Shown here: positions 35,277 to 48,461 of the stretch, in pieces
Position numbering within the stretch: position 1 is the stretch's first letter
Layout of the letters: every line of letters starts with the position of its first letter
Source: Nilaparvata lugens
Taxonomy: Eukaryota > Arthropoda > Insecta > Hemiptera > Delphacidae
NCBI RefSeq assembly: GCF_014356525.2
Contig: NC_052518.1
Coordinates: 7,396,869 to 7,460,868 of the forward strand
DNA length: 64,000 bases
Direction of reading: 5' to 3'
Translations under genes and position numbers: made by a program
Notes under the pieces: model-generated
The model's input: only the letters and a program-made list of their open reading frames with translations
Database searches by the model: none
What the model was told of the DNA's origin: nothing

Positions 35277-37857
35277 TTCTGCGACTACTGCAGGTGACAA
35301 AATGGTTCAACGATCTTCTTTAATTGCCTCACGTGAATACTGGAACTACTGTTTGTATTCAGCAAATCGTTGCTGCAAACATTATCCGAAAACTACCGAT
35401 TGGCGTTCCGTGAACAATAAGCAAGAGTTCCTGATTTTATAATCACCGAGCCCAAATCAGCTACTCACTCCAATTCAGTATTAAAGCCGGTCAGATTTGT
35501 AATCTAAATCCAATTGCACGTGATTTCAAAATGCACGATACACGTCCCTGAGTACTGACTAGTCTCACTGTATCCAATACTCATCTTTTATTACAATAAT
35601 TACTGTGAAATGTTTTTTGACTAGGTGTGTGAATGCTATTTTTTGCGAAACAACTGAAATAGATATGATTGATTAATGAAAAACTCTAATCCATAAAGTA
35701 ATATCTTCAGCGATAAATTTTCAGATACTCAAAATGAAATTCTAATACCATCATTGATCAACTCGGAGAAGTTGAATGTAAATTGATATAGATTCCGTTG
35801 AATGCAACAGGTTGAAGCGATAACCATTAGAAGACCGACACCGTAGCGTTTCACATCGGCTCAGGACAAACCGAAATTCACACTCACACACACCCCAACC
35901 TGTGTGTTAGTGACTTTAATTTGAGTGTTGTGCTGATTTTTTATTGATGTGAGCATAACTATGCTCTTTATCTCTGGAAAGAAGGTGAAATTTTCCTTAC
36001 TAAACTATTGAACATCAATCAGGGTCAGAATAAGATTGATCTCATTCGTAAAGTAATAACAATACTCTAACAATCGAATCATTCTATAACTGAATTGGGG
36101 TGGATCAATTTTTTATTCATCTCTCATCCAAATTGAACAATTTATTCAAACACTAATAAAAGCTTTCTACTTCTAAAGAGATTGAATGCTACAAAAGTTA
36201 GATTTTAATTCCACTCTACAGTCATGAAATTGTATTAAGAAAATACTTGTCACATGAATCATTGATACCTAATGATTACAAGGGTAATATTAATTCAAAC
36301 TCCAATTAAACAAGCTGAATCGGGAATCAGGATACATTAAATTGTTTATCCAATATAATAATATTAATATATTCCTATTTATAGATGGTTCACAGACAAA
36401 GAATGGTACAAATCATCTATTTTACTTTCATAAGTAAATTATTAAATCAGTCATGAAATATTTGTAAGAGAATGTTTGGCACAAAGAAATAAACTGAAGC
36501 AATATAACTCAGTATGTTATTGGAAACCATGCTAAAAATATTACAAGTAAATTATGATGTGAAACGCCACGGAGGGGACTTGAAAAATTATCACATTACT
36601 TCTAATTATAAAAAATACAGAATAAATTGAAGAAGAATTTTTTATAGTAAGGATTTTCTGTATTCCCATACAAGTTTTTATATATTCTCATGGAATGATG
36701 GTATGCATTTATGGTGAAATCTTTGACATAATCTTAGAGAATTGTGTAAGGTTGAATCTCATTGTCTGTTCGAATGTGTTTCTCAATAAAAAATCTAATA
36801 ATTAGAATAATATGAATAAACTTCGAAAGAGGCTGATCAATCGGACGCTGGCATTTTGGGGCATTTTCATACATCCGATGGACCAGTCACCGGAAACAAC
36901 GGGATTGTGTAAAAGGCATAGGCTTAAAATTAAAATTTTACTCTGGCCCGAGTGTTATCAAATTTAGCTGTCAAGAGATTGATTCACTCTTTGCTTTAAA
37001 AAGTTCTACAATTTTAGAAACGTCATGAAATTATGAAATTTACAGTCACTGAGTGCTAACACTATAATATAACATTTATTTTCAAAAAGATAAATCCTTG
37101 ATAAAGAAAAATGTTATTATTTTCTATATCTATTGAAATAATAACGTTATATCAATAACGTTATGGAATTTGATGTTTCAGGAACAATAATTCATCATCA
37201 ATTTGGAAAAATCAGTTAATTTTGGGTCATCCAAATCACTATATATTTTTAAAGTATCTGTCAATATTCAACTAATGTAATATCAAATGAATATGTATTT
37301 AATAATAGAAAAGTCAGACCGGTAACAATATATTTTTATCAATTATCTTTGATGAATCAAGTGGTTAATACTGTTGATTGATAAGAAAAAATATAGAGAA
37401 ATTTAAATGGATATTCAGATAAAGGTTTTGAGTTATCTGGGGAATCCATTCTTATTTTTTTTAACTACAATAAAACATTTATCTTTTGACGTTAAAATAG
37501 ATTTGACAGTTGTCTTTATAAAGTGACATCTGTTTTTTTCGAGTTTTGAAAGAAAGTACTCATAATTTACTTATTATTCCCTGATTTATCTGTAAAATTT
37601 CAATCTACTCACGAATTCTTACTCCAAATTTGAAACACACCGAACAAAACGAGCCACCTTTTATCACATCACTGATAAGACATTCACTTTTATAGGTTAG
37701 TTTCGCAGTTTTGTTTGTCGATCTGACTGGCCTGATTATAACTATGTAGATTGTAAGATGGAAATGATATATACGGTTTGAAGGAGCGCCGATATCAGAC
37801 AAACCTACAGAGCTCTCGCAAGCAAACTGGATACTGGAGTGAAAAGTAAGTGCTCCT

Positions 37858-37945
37858 CTCTCCTCTCTCTCTACGTTCCGGTCTTGGGTTGGGGAGCCTC
37901 ATTCACTGGCCTGCGCGCGCACACTATACCGGCCGGATGAACGGA
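37858..37945 (-). promoter_or_regulatory. GAGA tract plus GC-rich segment, possible promoter region
   Basis: On the minus strand a CpG-rich segment (CCGGCCGG and GCGCGCGC) is followed by GA repeats, 2.6 kb upstream of the candidate initiator ATG. GA repeats bind GAGA-type factors at many arthropod promoters. No transcription start can be shown from sequence alone, and similar GA tracts are common elsewhere in this window. Confidence 0.15.
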
Positions 37946-39079
37946 TGAACATTTTCGCCTGACAGGTGTACCAACTGAATATGCACCAGAATATGAAATA
38001 CATATGAACTACTAATTTGGAAGCTATGGAGTTCCACATTAATGTAAAACAATTATTTTTCCTCACCGATTGTTCAAAACTGAGCAATTTTCATAGTACT
38101 ATTTATGTGAAGTAGAATACCAACTCCAAATAACTAAAAAATTCGCTTTCATTTTCGAATTCTCTGCTGTTTCATTGTAGATAATGAGAAGATTATGCAT
38201 AATATTCGTGTCTTTTTCTCTATATTTCGATTTTTATTTCATTTACATAGTCATGCTCCATTTGCAGAATTACTTGAGGGGAAATAAAATCTTTGTTGGG
38301 TTTATATCTTTATGGGGTTCATGAATCTCATTACATAACTGTATTATGATAATTACTTTCAATTTAATACTTTATTTCATTTCTAACCTTTATTTTCACT
38401 TCATTTGAGAGCTTTTGTAATCACCAAGGCTAGTGCCTATATTTATAAATTTTAGGAGCGAAGAGAATGGAATAAATAAACATTATCTTGAAGAAAGATG
38501 AGTTTATCTGTGAGATATATCAAAACAGTCAATCATTGTAATTTATGTAAAATATGATGTATTAATTAGGCCTATTTCATTGAAGGGTTTAATTTGTCAC
38601 AAACCATTATTTCAAAAATACTTTAATAATAACTGAGATGATTATTTGCAGAAATTCAATTTATATGAATTGAGCACCAACTTATTTTGTAGAAAATTAA
38701 TTATTTTGAGTTTTGTTATCAGGAGCGCTACCAGATGCTTTCGCAGCGCTATTCGGATGATCATTCGGTTGGGAATCATCCGGCAGCACTCGTATTCCAA
38801 ACTATGTACCGCGCTCCACCCTGTCATGTTTTTACCACCGACTCTATCTTACTCCCACTCTACCATTCATCTGTTCCTCTACACCCCTCTGTCATTTCCT
38901 ACGACTCGTTTCCCTCATCTATGCGAAGGGTGGTATATATACATATATACTGTATACTGGGTGGTCTATATACCGTTAGGACAAACAACCCACTGCCTCA
39001 TCTTATCCTCTTTGCCAGCACAGAACCAAGGGTGGAAAAACATCAGGCACTTCCCCACTTCCCCACACTTGAAAAAGAA

Positions 39080-39680
39080 TCACCCTCACTCTCTCACACT
39101 CCCTCCCTTTAAATCACACGGTCTCTCTCGCACTCCTTCCCTTCAAATCTATCGGTCTCTCTCACTCTTGAAATCCTTCCCTCTGACTCTATCATTCTCT
39201 CTCACTCGCACTCCCACCCAACAAATATATCGGTCTCTCTCTGTCTCGTTTATGTTTCTCTTGACGTGACTGTGCCCCACACTGGATCGCCAGTATCCAC
39301 CCCTCTCTTCCACATAGAGACCTTATCACCTACTATCTCTCTCTGCATCCCTTTAACCTGTCTCTCTCTAGTCGGGATCTATGTGTTGTCCTTTGGCAAC
39401 ACCCCACTTTAGTACAGTTCACGTGCAGTTGTAGTGGTAAGACCCTTTAGGGCCTTTCCTCTCTCTTTTCAACCATCAAAACTCACTCTTTCTCTTCTCA
39501 TATCATCTTGCCTATCACCTTCTCTTTCACACTTACCAATTCCCTCTTTCTCTTCTTATATCATCCTATCTATCACCTTCTCTTACTCACTCCCTTTCCC
39601 TTTCTCTCGGTCAATGTCACTTAAACAGATTCACTTTCTCTCTCACCTATACATCCTACTCTTTTGAATCTCTTTGTCTC
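39080..39680. repeat. CT-rich low-complexity tract
   Basis: Repeated CTCTCTCACTC and CCCTTTAAATC-type units. It generates long plus-strand frames rich in Ser, Leu, Pro and His that I reject as genes. Confidence 0.75.
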
Positions 39681-41199
39681 TAATAATATTTTTCGCTCGC
39701 TTCTTCTGCCATTCTTTCTTTCTCATCAATGTATCAAGAACAGAGCCCCCTCCCCCCTTCTACCACGCAGTTTTGTCGACGGTCCTCAAAAAGTGGTAAA
39801 AACAACACAAAAAAGGTGAATGGGTTTGGTAGGGGTGTAAAGAAGAATTGGGAGCGGGTATAAACTCCTTTTTTTAAAGTGAACTGTGCTGCTGTTGCTG
39901 ATAACTTTGGCTCTCTCCCACACAGAATGTGGGTTTTTCCTCTAGAATCTAGTCTTTGGGTTTTGGCTCTTGCATTCTCAAATAAGGGTATTTTGACTCT
40001 GGTCATACTATCTGGAATATTAGAAGATACTGATGAAACATTTCGCGAAAAATAAGGTATTCTTAATTAATAATTTCTCATTATATTCTTGGGTTTCACA
40101 TCCCACGCACCGAGCGGCGAGCGCCTCATGCTTTGTTTGTTAAAATTTGCTGTCAGATATTCAATACTCTCTCACTCTCTCCCTACATCTCTCCATCTCT
40201 CCATCCCGGTCGTGTGTTAATGGGAAGGATATTATTTCATATCCTTTTCAGAGAGCCGACAATTATCTGCTGAAACACCGGCGATTCATGTAGTTACATT
40301 ACAATATTATATTACCGTTATTTTGCATTCAGTCTTCATTCTGATCAAATCACTTTTCATAGATTGTGAAATTCGTTCAACAATATTAGTTATACTGTCA
40401 TTCAATGTGAATAGTGTATAAGCCAGTATATATTGAATAGATAACATGCATGAATAGATAACTCTAATCTAATCTCAAGCATAAATGTGAGATTTCTCAA
40501 AAAGCTGGCACTGAAAACAAATCAAATATTTATTGACTAAATATCATGGTCTCAGTGACTGTTACGTATTTTACGTGAATTTTTTATCTTAATATTTATC
40601 AGGATGGTTTAGAAGCGTTCTATTATATCTAGCTACAGCGAAATTACTATATGGTTAGTAGTATTTTTATTTCTTCTCAACGTATATAATAATAGTACTG
40701 GAGATGACATTGTGTTGAATATCGATATTGAATTTGAAAAGTGATGATTTCTTATCATATTGCATTATAACCATTGAGTATAATCTGGGAAGGATTAACA
40801 AAAGATCTTCAATAAGATCAACCCTCATGTGAATTACAACCAGGAACAAAATCATCAAATTGATAGCGGAATAATAATTTTGGTTTCAATACCATTTCCG
40901 ATTTCCAGTTATCGGTGGTAAAAACTAAAGCAATCTCTAGTAAATCAAGCATAGAGCAATGAATATATAGATTGCTCACTGCTATGGAAACAATATAATA
41001 TGATCGGTGTTCAATTGACCAGATGACCTATCAAAGTAAAAATATGTGGTAGCACAAGGCCATTATAGTAGGATGTGTATTGTTTGTTAGTAGAATATTT
41101 CTATATACAAACATTGACAGTCTATTCCATATGTAGAGGAACGTTCACAGTATACGGTACCTGTTGATACACCATTATCAATCTATTATATAATAAAGG

Positions 41200-41824
41200 G
41201 CAGAATCGGCTTATACATGTAGGGGATAGAAAATTCACGATTGACTCAATCATCACGTCTGAGCTACTGAACTGATTAACTTGAAATTTTGCATATAGAT
41301 TCTTAATTTACCGAATAGGTCAATTTTCAATTCTTCAAGATCGGCTTATACATGTAGGGGATAGAAAATTCACGAATGACCTCATTATCACGTCTGAGCT
41401 ACTGAACTGATCAACTTGAAATTTTGCATGTAGATTATTTATTACCGAGGATGGTTATAGGCCAATTTTCAATTCTTCAGGATCGGCTTATACATGTAGG
41501 GGATAGAAAATTCACGAATGACTCGATCATCACGTCTGAGCTACTGAACTGAACAACTTGAAATTTTGCAGATTCTTAATTTACCGAATAGGCAATTTTC
41601 AATTCTTTAAGATCGGCTTATACATGTAGGGGATAGGAAATTCACGAATGACTCGATCACCACGTCTGAGCTACTAAACTGATTAACTTAAATTTCGCAT
41701 ATAGATTATTAATTAACCGAGGATGGTTATATGCCTATTTTAAATTCTTCAAGATTTCATTACGTCAAGGTTTCAGTCTGTCAAGTTTTTATTAGACCCT
41801 TGCGGAGCACAGGTTACCTGCTAG
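41200..41824 (+). mobile_element. Helitron-like copy with four internal tandem units
   Basis: ATCGGCTTATACATGTAGGG recurs at about 41215, 41341, 41483 and 41613 (126-142-bp period), each followed by ATCACGTCTGAGCTACT. It ends GTTACCTGCTAG followed by T, like 29403-29630; the terminal hairpin has one further mismatch. Confidence 0.6.
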
Positions 41825-41961
41825 TCTATAATAAATTATAGGTTCAATAGTCAATTAGATTAATAAATGTCCAAGAAACCGGGCCTTGGACTAATTTCAA
41901 GATCATTATGAGCGTGTTTTGTCTTGGCGAAAGACTTCAATTATTAGGTCATTAAAGTATA

Positions 41962-42763
41962 CAGGGTGATTCATAATTATGGTAAAATAATTAAATACGT
42001 GATAGTAGAGGTAAAAATAAGAAAAAAACTACCTATAAACATATATCCATAAACGCTTCATTATCGAGCTATACAGAGCATAGGAGATCATCTACTTCTG
42101 TTCGAGCTTCCTCCCAGGCTTAATGGCATAATCTACTAGTCTTTTGGTATAAGTTTAATGTCATTTAGATATGCTACTTTCATATAAAAAAAAACTTTTC
42201 ATAAAAAACCGAATATTTTATTTGCAATCAGCTACAACTTATGAGTTATTAGTTCTCTCCTCATAAAACAGCAAATTTTTGTGGTGTAATGTACTACATA
42301 AGAATACATTTTATCCAACTTTTATTCAAATTTAGTTTACACAGCTTACATAGTTTTTTTCAGAAATTCTCTATAATTTTTATTGCGAAAAATTATTTGT
42401 TTACTGGTCATTAAAGAAAGTTATTGAGCATCAAACGTAGAAGTCTGTGTTTTTCTACTTGAATTTTTTGCATATTTCAACTTTTTTCTCAAAACTACTC
42501 ACACTACAGGTTCCAGACTAGTTTTATTCAGTTTTTCAGATATTTTTCCATATGAATCCAGCATAAGTTTTTCAAAAACTAGTCCCCAAACAATTCAGCA
42601 TCGGTGTATTTCACCAGAGGAACAGAATTCCGGGCGAAATCTTTCACCCTGTATAGCTCGCTAATGAAGCGTTTATGGATATATGTCTATAAGAACTTTT
42701 TTTCTTATTTTTACCTCTACTATCACGTATTAAATTATTTTACCATAATTATGAATCACCCTG
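41962..42763. mobile_element. Long-TIR element with CAGGGTGATTC ends and TA borders
   Basis: CAGGGTGATTCATAATTATG at the left is perfectly inverted at the right, and pairing continues for about 110 bp. TA flanks both ends, as in Tc1/mariner-type elements. The interior (42110-42640) is AT-rich with no transposase. Confidence 0.85.
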
Positions 42764-42837
42764 TATACTTAGCAACTTTTTTGGGGGGCTGACAATGACT
42801 ACCACTCATGTACTCGAGTCTTATATTTAGATGATCA

Positions 42838-42890
42838 GGATGATGATGATGAGAGATATGGTGATGATGATGATGATTTTTGAGAGATGA
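42838..42890. repeat. (GAT)n microsatellite
   Basis: Interrupted GAT/GATGAT repeats. Confidence 0.85.
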
Positions 42891-43329
42891 TGGACCTACA
42901 GATGGGCTCTGAACTTCCAGGTAAGTAATAATAAACTAGATGAAGGTTATTTGTTTTTGTAAAGGTGTTCATGTAAATAACATGGCTTCCTATTATCAAG
43001 ACCACTGATTTATTAAAACAATATTGAGATACTAGTTTCGCTGACACCATTATCAATCTTTAGTGAACTCTAGTTTACTTGTGATTTACTCCAGTTACTT
43101 ACTAGAGTTCACTAGAGATTCACTCGAGCTACTTACTAGAGTTTACTAGAGATTTACTCGAGCTTCTTACGAGAGTATACTGGAGATTGAAGTTTCTATC
43201 ATCGAATAACCAATCCATCGATAATCTCTGTATATGCAACAATCTGCTTCCAACTCAGCAGGTGAGACAGCACACCGTTATATAGAGATGAGAAAAAGTT
43301 TCTCTAATTTTCAAAGTTAGCTCTCTCCT

Positions 43330-43980
43330 TTTCTCTTTGTATCACTCCCACTCACTATCTCTCGCTCACTGTCTCTCTCTCACACACTCTCTCATTCTGT
43401 CTCTCTCTTTCGCTCGCTCTCTGTTTCTCTCTCACACACATATACTCACTCTTTCTCTCTCTCTCTCTCTCTATAGGGTTGTGTGGTAGAGAGGACCAGG
43501 AGTGCTAACTCCGCCCTAGTAAAGGCAATTAATCAATCAATCAATCAATCTCTCACACACTCTCACTATCTGTGTCGCTCTCTGTCCCTCTGTTTCTCTC
43601 TCTCTCTCAACCTCTCTCTCATTCTCTCTCTGTCGCTCTCCTTCCCACTGTCACTCTCTCTCACTCTCATTCTCTCTCTCTCTCTAACACACACTCTCAC
43701 TATCTGTGTCGCTCTCTACATAAATAAAGTACTCAATCAATCAATCTCTTCCCTCTGTTTCTCTCACTTGTTGTACAGTGTTTTAGTTTTACTTAGAATT
43801 GTATTGGAGGGTTAAGTGTAAGAGAGGGCCGGCTGCGCCCTAACTTCGCCCTCCCAGGTTTTTTTAATAAAGGCAGCTAATCAATCAATCACTCACTCAC
43901 TCTCTCTCTCTCCTCTCTCATTCCCTCTCTGTCGCTCTCCTTCCTTCTGTCTCTCTCTTTCTCTCTCTCTTAAAAATCTT
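43330..43980. repeat. CT microsatellite block with embedded retroposon tails
   Basis: TC-rich sequence interrupted at about 43480-43555, 43712-43746 and 43800-43893 by segments that end in (AATC)n and resume as TC. The first and third carry CTCCGCCC/TTCGCCCTCC and TAA..AAAGGCA, typical non-LTR 3' ends. Confidence 0.75.
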
Positions 43981-44035
43981 TAGTAAATCCTTAAAAATCT
44001 TAATAAATCCTTAGTTAAATTAATGAAATTAACGT

Positions 44036-44340
44036 TTTGGTAGAGAGTTAGTGGGGAGGATATTTTTAATATTCTTTCCGAAGAATGGACATTGATATGT
44101 CCAAAGCTCCGCCAATTTATGTAGATGCATAACAATATAATTATCTATAGTTATTATATTACAAATTGCTTTTTCATATCATATAAAGTTCAATAATTAT
44201 TTTCTTAGCCTAAATTATGTAAATTCATCTATAACTTTGCTGTATTGTAAGCTATTGTAAGCTATTGTATATACAGTACGTGTATAAGCCAGTATATATT
44301 GTAATCTACATAAATAAAGTACTCAATCAATCAATCAATC
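44036..44340 (+). mobile_element. About 300-bp retroposon with (CAAT)n tail, copy A
   Basis: It begins TTGGTAGAGAGTTAGTGG and carries two small hairpins (ATTCTTTCCGAAGAAT and GGACATTGATATGTCC). The end reads CTACATAAATAAAGTACTCA followed by (ATCA)n, then TC repeats. Sister copies on the minus strand are at 48462-48762 and 51330-51618. Confidence 0.7.
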
Positions 44341-44578
44341 TCTCTCTCTGTATCTCTCGTTGTATCTTACACACTCTCTTTCTGTCTCTCTCTTACACGT
44401 ACATACCTTTATCGAACCTCCCCTCTTACGCAAGCACTGTCTTGTACTAACCCAAGGAAGGTGGGTGGTTCCCCCTTAGCCTCCCTTGAAATTCCCCCAA
44501 CCCCTGCACAACAGACCGGATGTGCTATAAACATGCTTGGCGGCGCTAAAGGGGGAGCAGTAGGGGTGCGTATACCCT

Positions 44579-44581
<3 letters not shown>

Positions 44582-44651
<70 letters not shown>
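44582..44651. repeat. (AC)n microsatellite
   Basis: About 35 uninterrupted AC units. Confidence 0.98.
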
Positions 44652-44656
<5 letters not shown>

Positions 44657-44759
44657 ACTAGGGATGAGTCAGCGGGATGAGTGGTATAGGCGTCACTACA
44701 AACTGGATGGGAAGGAATCTTTTGTTTTGCGAAAGAAAATGAGATATATAGAACGAGAG

Positions 44760-45605
44760 CAAATGAAGGAGGAAAGATAGATAGGAAGCAAATAGTGAAG
44801 AAGGAAAGATAGATAAGGAGCAAATAGTAAAGAATGAAAGATAGATAGGGAGCAAATAGTAAAGAATGAAAGATAAATAGGGAGTAAGTGAAGGAGGAAA
44901 GATAGATAGGGAGCAAGTAACGGAGAAAAGATAGGTAGATAGCAAATAACGAAGAAGGAAAGATAGATAGAGTGTAAGTGAGGGAGGAAAGATAGATAGG
45001 GAGCAAATAGTAAAGAAGGAAAGATAGAAAGGGAGCAAATAGTGAAGGAGTAAAGATAGATAGGGAGCAAATAGTAAAGAAGGAAAGATAGGTAGGTATC
45101 AAATAACGAAGAAGGAAAGATAGATAGGGAGTAAGTGAAGGAGGAAAGATAGGTAGGTAGCAAATAACGAAGAAGGAAAGATAGATAGGGAGCAATTAGT
45201 GGAGAAGGAAAGATAGATAGGGAGCAAATAGTGAAGAAGTAAAGATAGATAGGGAGCAATTAGAGTAGAAGGAAAGATAGGTAGGTAGCAAATAATGAAG
45301 AAGGAAAGATTGATAGGTAGCAAATAACAAAGAAGGAAAGATAGATAGGAAGCAAATAGTAAAGAAGGGAAGATAGAAATGTAGCAAATAGTGAAGAAGT
45401 AAAGATAGATAGGGAGCAAATAGTAAAGAGGGAAAGATAGATAGGGAGCAAATAGTAAAGAAGGAAAGATAGATAGGGAGCAAGTGAAGGAGGAAAGATA
45501 GGTAGGTAGCAAATAACGAAGAAGGAAAGATAGATAGGGAGCAAATAGTGAAGAAGTAAAGATAGATAGGAAGCAAATAATGAAGAAGGAAAGATAGAAA
45601 GGGAA
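44760..45605. repeat. Minisatellite, about 32-bp unit, more than 20 copies
   Basis: The unit approximates GGAAAGATAGATAGGGAGCA plus AATAGTAAAGAA. The minus strand of this unit lacks stops in most frames, so five overlapping Leu/Ile/Ser/Phe-rich frames of 116-204 codons appear; they are artefacts. Confidence 0.95.
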
Positions 45606-45821
45606 GGCAAACGGTGCTACTGATCTTCGGGTGGGATAGAAATATACAGAGTTCCTCTGAAGTACTAGTTAAAGTAAAGGTACTAGTTACTGTACTGTTT
45701 TCCAAAAGTTGAGAAAAATAGAAGTTTCTGTTAGTAAAAAAACAGATTTCCCCATCTTCAATTAGTAATTAGTCGATTTTAGGTGTAGCATTATTATATT
45801 CTCATACTGTATTGTATTATC

Positions 45822-46955
45822 ATGGAGAAAAGATAGGATAATGAGATATCCCATGGTATAGGACGTTTATGTTTCAAATTTCTCAAGTGGATGGTCCTAG
45901 AGGTTCTTTTTTTGTGAAGCTATGTGAGATGTAGGGATGTCAATCCCGGGACTGATTTCCAATCCCGGTATTTCGGGATCACCAATATCAATCCCGGGAT
46001 CCCGGGATTTGCAAAATCAGTTTCATGCATTTTTAACCAAATGTTCCTCCTCAATACTGTTCAGTAACAGTGTGTGGAGATGATAAAGGGCTCATAATAG
46101 AGGGATAGGATATTATTTGAATGGAGAAATACTTCGGAAAAATATTAAAATTATACATTCTATTTCTATAAATGTTTTTAAGATTAGGAATAACTTTTTC
46201 AAAAGCTGAACCACTACCAAATAAAATTTCGTGGAGCCAACTGGATATTTTACTTATGATAGAGAAAGAGAAGAGGAATAATTATTAGACAGAGAGTTAA
46301 TAGATGGTGCTTGTTTATTTCTGATTTCTGAAGTTTTTTCAAAGTTCTTAGTGCATTTCAGGGAAATTTTATCAGCACTATTGCAAATATTGCGCCGTCC
46401 AGACTGGTAATTGTGGTGCTGTGTAAACAGAAACAAACGTAGAGACATAACAACCATTCTGCGAATGATGCGAACCGATAATGCAAATTCTATTTAGCCA
46501 GTACAGAGTACAGTATATTATGCAACTGTAGGCTGTACCTGTAGAATGAATTAGTCAAACACTTAAAACAATAAATATTAGTTAACTTATGCAAAACTCA
46601 TATTCATCACCGTGAATGAATTCTATATTGAATTATTGTTTTTAGAAAAATACGATTCACAATTTCAGGTTTTCTAATCCCGAAAATCCCGGGATTGTAT
46701 GGTATCGAAAATGGACCGGGATCCCGGGATTCGAGATCCCCGGGGTCACGGGATTGACATCCCTAGTGAGATGTGACGATGATAATCTCTCATACTGTGC
46801 CCTTCTTACACTCTTACCCGGCCAAAACAGTAATGATAGACGGTAGTCGACAGTAATGGACTTGAGGTAACAAAAAATTGGCTTGGAGTTTGGACCTTCA
46901 AATACCTATACCATGGTCACGGGATATCTCTCATGCTATCTTTTCTCTATGATTG
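45822..46955. mobile_element. Older inverted-repeat element interrupted by the hAT-like insertion
   Basis: GAGAAAAGATAGGATAATGA at the left pairs with its near-inverse at 46930-46950, and the arms continue through GATATCCC and CCATGGTATAGG. Removing 45932-46765 and one GTGAGATG leaves an element of roughly 290 bp. Confidence 0.7.
45932..46765. mobile_element. hAT-like nonautonomous element with perfect 8-bp duplication
   Basis: An 834-bp element with ends TAGGGATGTCAATCCCGGGA and CGGGATTGACATCCCTA, flanked by identical GTGAGATG (45924-45931, 46766-46773). Multiple CCCGGGAT/ATCCCGGG subterminal motifs lie in both end regions. An 8-bp duplication with such ends is diagnostic of the hAT superfamily. 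A 67-codon minus frame inside (46254-46457) shows no clear transposase motif. Confidence 0.88.
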
Positions 46956-48199
46956 ATTTTTTTCGAGTCGATTCCACGTCGATTACGACTTTGCAACACA
47001 ATTGGTCGATTGAATAAAACTAGAAAGTGATGACTAGCAACTACTCATTCATTTATTCTAGGTACAATACAGATACGATTTCACAGCTGACTGGAATCCT
47101 AGCATTTCTGTATAGATACTTTTGGGTGTATTGTACTAGAATTAATTACTCACTAGATTCTAGTTTTTATTCGATGTCTCAATCCACCCAATTCAACAAT
47201 GATTTTTGGTTAAAAAATGAATTGATCCTATACACCCGTATAGGGTTAAGAGACCATGTGGAAAGTAAGAGAAAAATAGAATTGAAGATTATCTTTCAAT
47301 TATACTTTTTGACTTAGATAATAATATAATGGAATCATACCAGCTGAGCTTCAGTGTTTACAAGCTTGTGTTTCTTCAATTATTCAAAATTTTCTTAAAT
47401 AACTCAATATTAATCATTAAAAGTGCTAATTGAGTGGAATATTTTCAATCAATTTATCAATTCAAGCCATCTAAATTCAAAATTTATAGTTTTAATGTTT
47501 ATTTTGGAAAAAAATTTATCAAAATTGTACACGTGAAATTCTAACCTTTTCTTGGACTCTATCCTATATAAATTTGTAAGAAAAATACCACAAGGGCTAC
47601 CTTATTATTTTATCTGCCAATGTTATTACATTAGTATTATTTGAATTGTAAATAAAAATAAAAATAAAAAATAAAAAATTGATTATTACGGAGATACCAA
47701 GGGGTAAACGAATTTGTTTTCGAATGAGGTTGATTTTTGTTTGTTCAAACTTGTGGAATAACGAGATGTTGGTGAGATCGCTCTTTTTAGAAATACTTTG
47801 AAGGTCTATATTATTATAGAGAGAGGTGTCAAATTGGACACACGTGGTCAGTTTGACCCGCCGAGAGTAGAAAAAGGAAAAGAAGAAGAAGAAGAAAAGA
47901 AGACGAAGGAAAGCTCCACAAAAGTTTGAGCGTATCAATGTCCATTCATGGGAAAAGATTTGAAATGATATTTCTGTCATAACACCTGAGTAGGAGGCGA
48001 ACTAAAAAGGATAACGATGGGAAATTTCTAAACTGCCATGTGGTTATGACTTGTATTGAGATCGAAGAAAGATTCTCGATGATTAGCTAGTGGTTTGGTT
48101 GGGGGGGAAATAATTGAAATACATAAGATAAATTATGTGGTGATTGCGAAAGAAGAGAAGAAAGAAATATATAAGAGAGATGAATAACCATGGAAGAAT

Positions 48200-48460
48200 A
48201 AAAGTAGTAGAGAAATGTAACAAGAGAGAGAGAGAGAGAGAGATATGTAGAATTGAATAATGCGAATCTAGAGAAGTAGGAAATAGATAGAAGGAATAGA
48301 AATAGGAATAGAAGGAATAGAGATATGTAACGAGAGAGAGAGAGAGTGAGAGAAAAAAGAAAGAGAGAGCGAGAGCGAGAGAGAGAGAGAAAAAGAGAAA
48401 GAGAGAGAGCGAGAGCGAGAGCGAGAGCGAGAGCGAGAGAGAGAGAGACAGACAGACAGA
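48200..48460. repeat. GA microsatellite
   Basis: GA runs with GAGC and GACA variants, leading directly into the (ATTG)n end of the retroposon at 48462. Confidence 0.9.
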
Positions 48461-48461
48461 G

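Noticed and set aside
38646..39269. 207-codon plus-strand open frame
   Set aside because: Most of it lies in a CT-rich tract; the translation is Ser/Leu/Pro/His low complexity with no domain.
44581..45705. Five overlapping minus-strand frames of 116-204 codons
   Set aside because: Produced by the 32-bp minisatellite and the AC repeat; all have the same repetitive hydrophobic composition.
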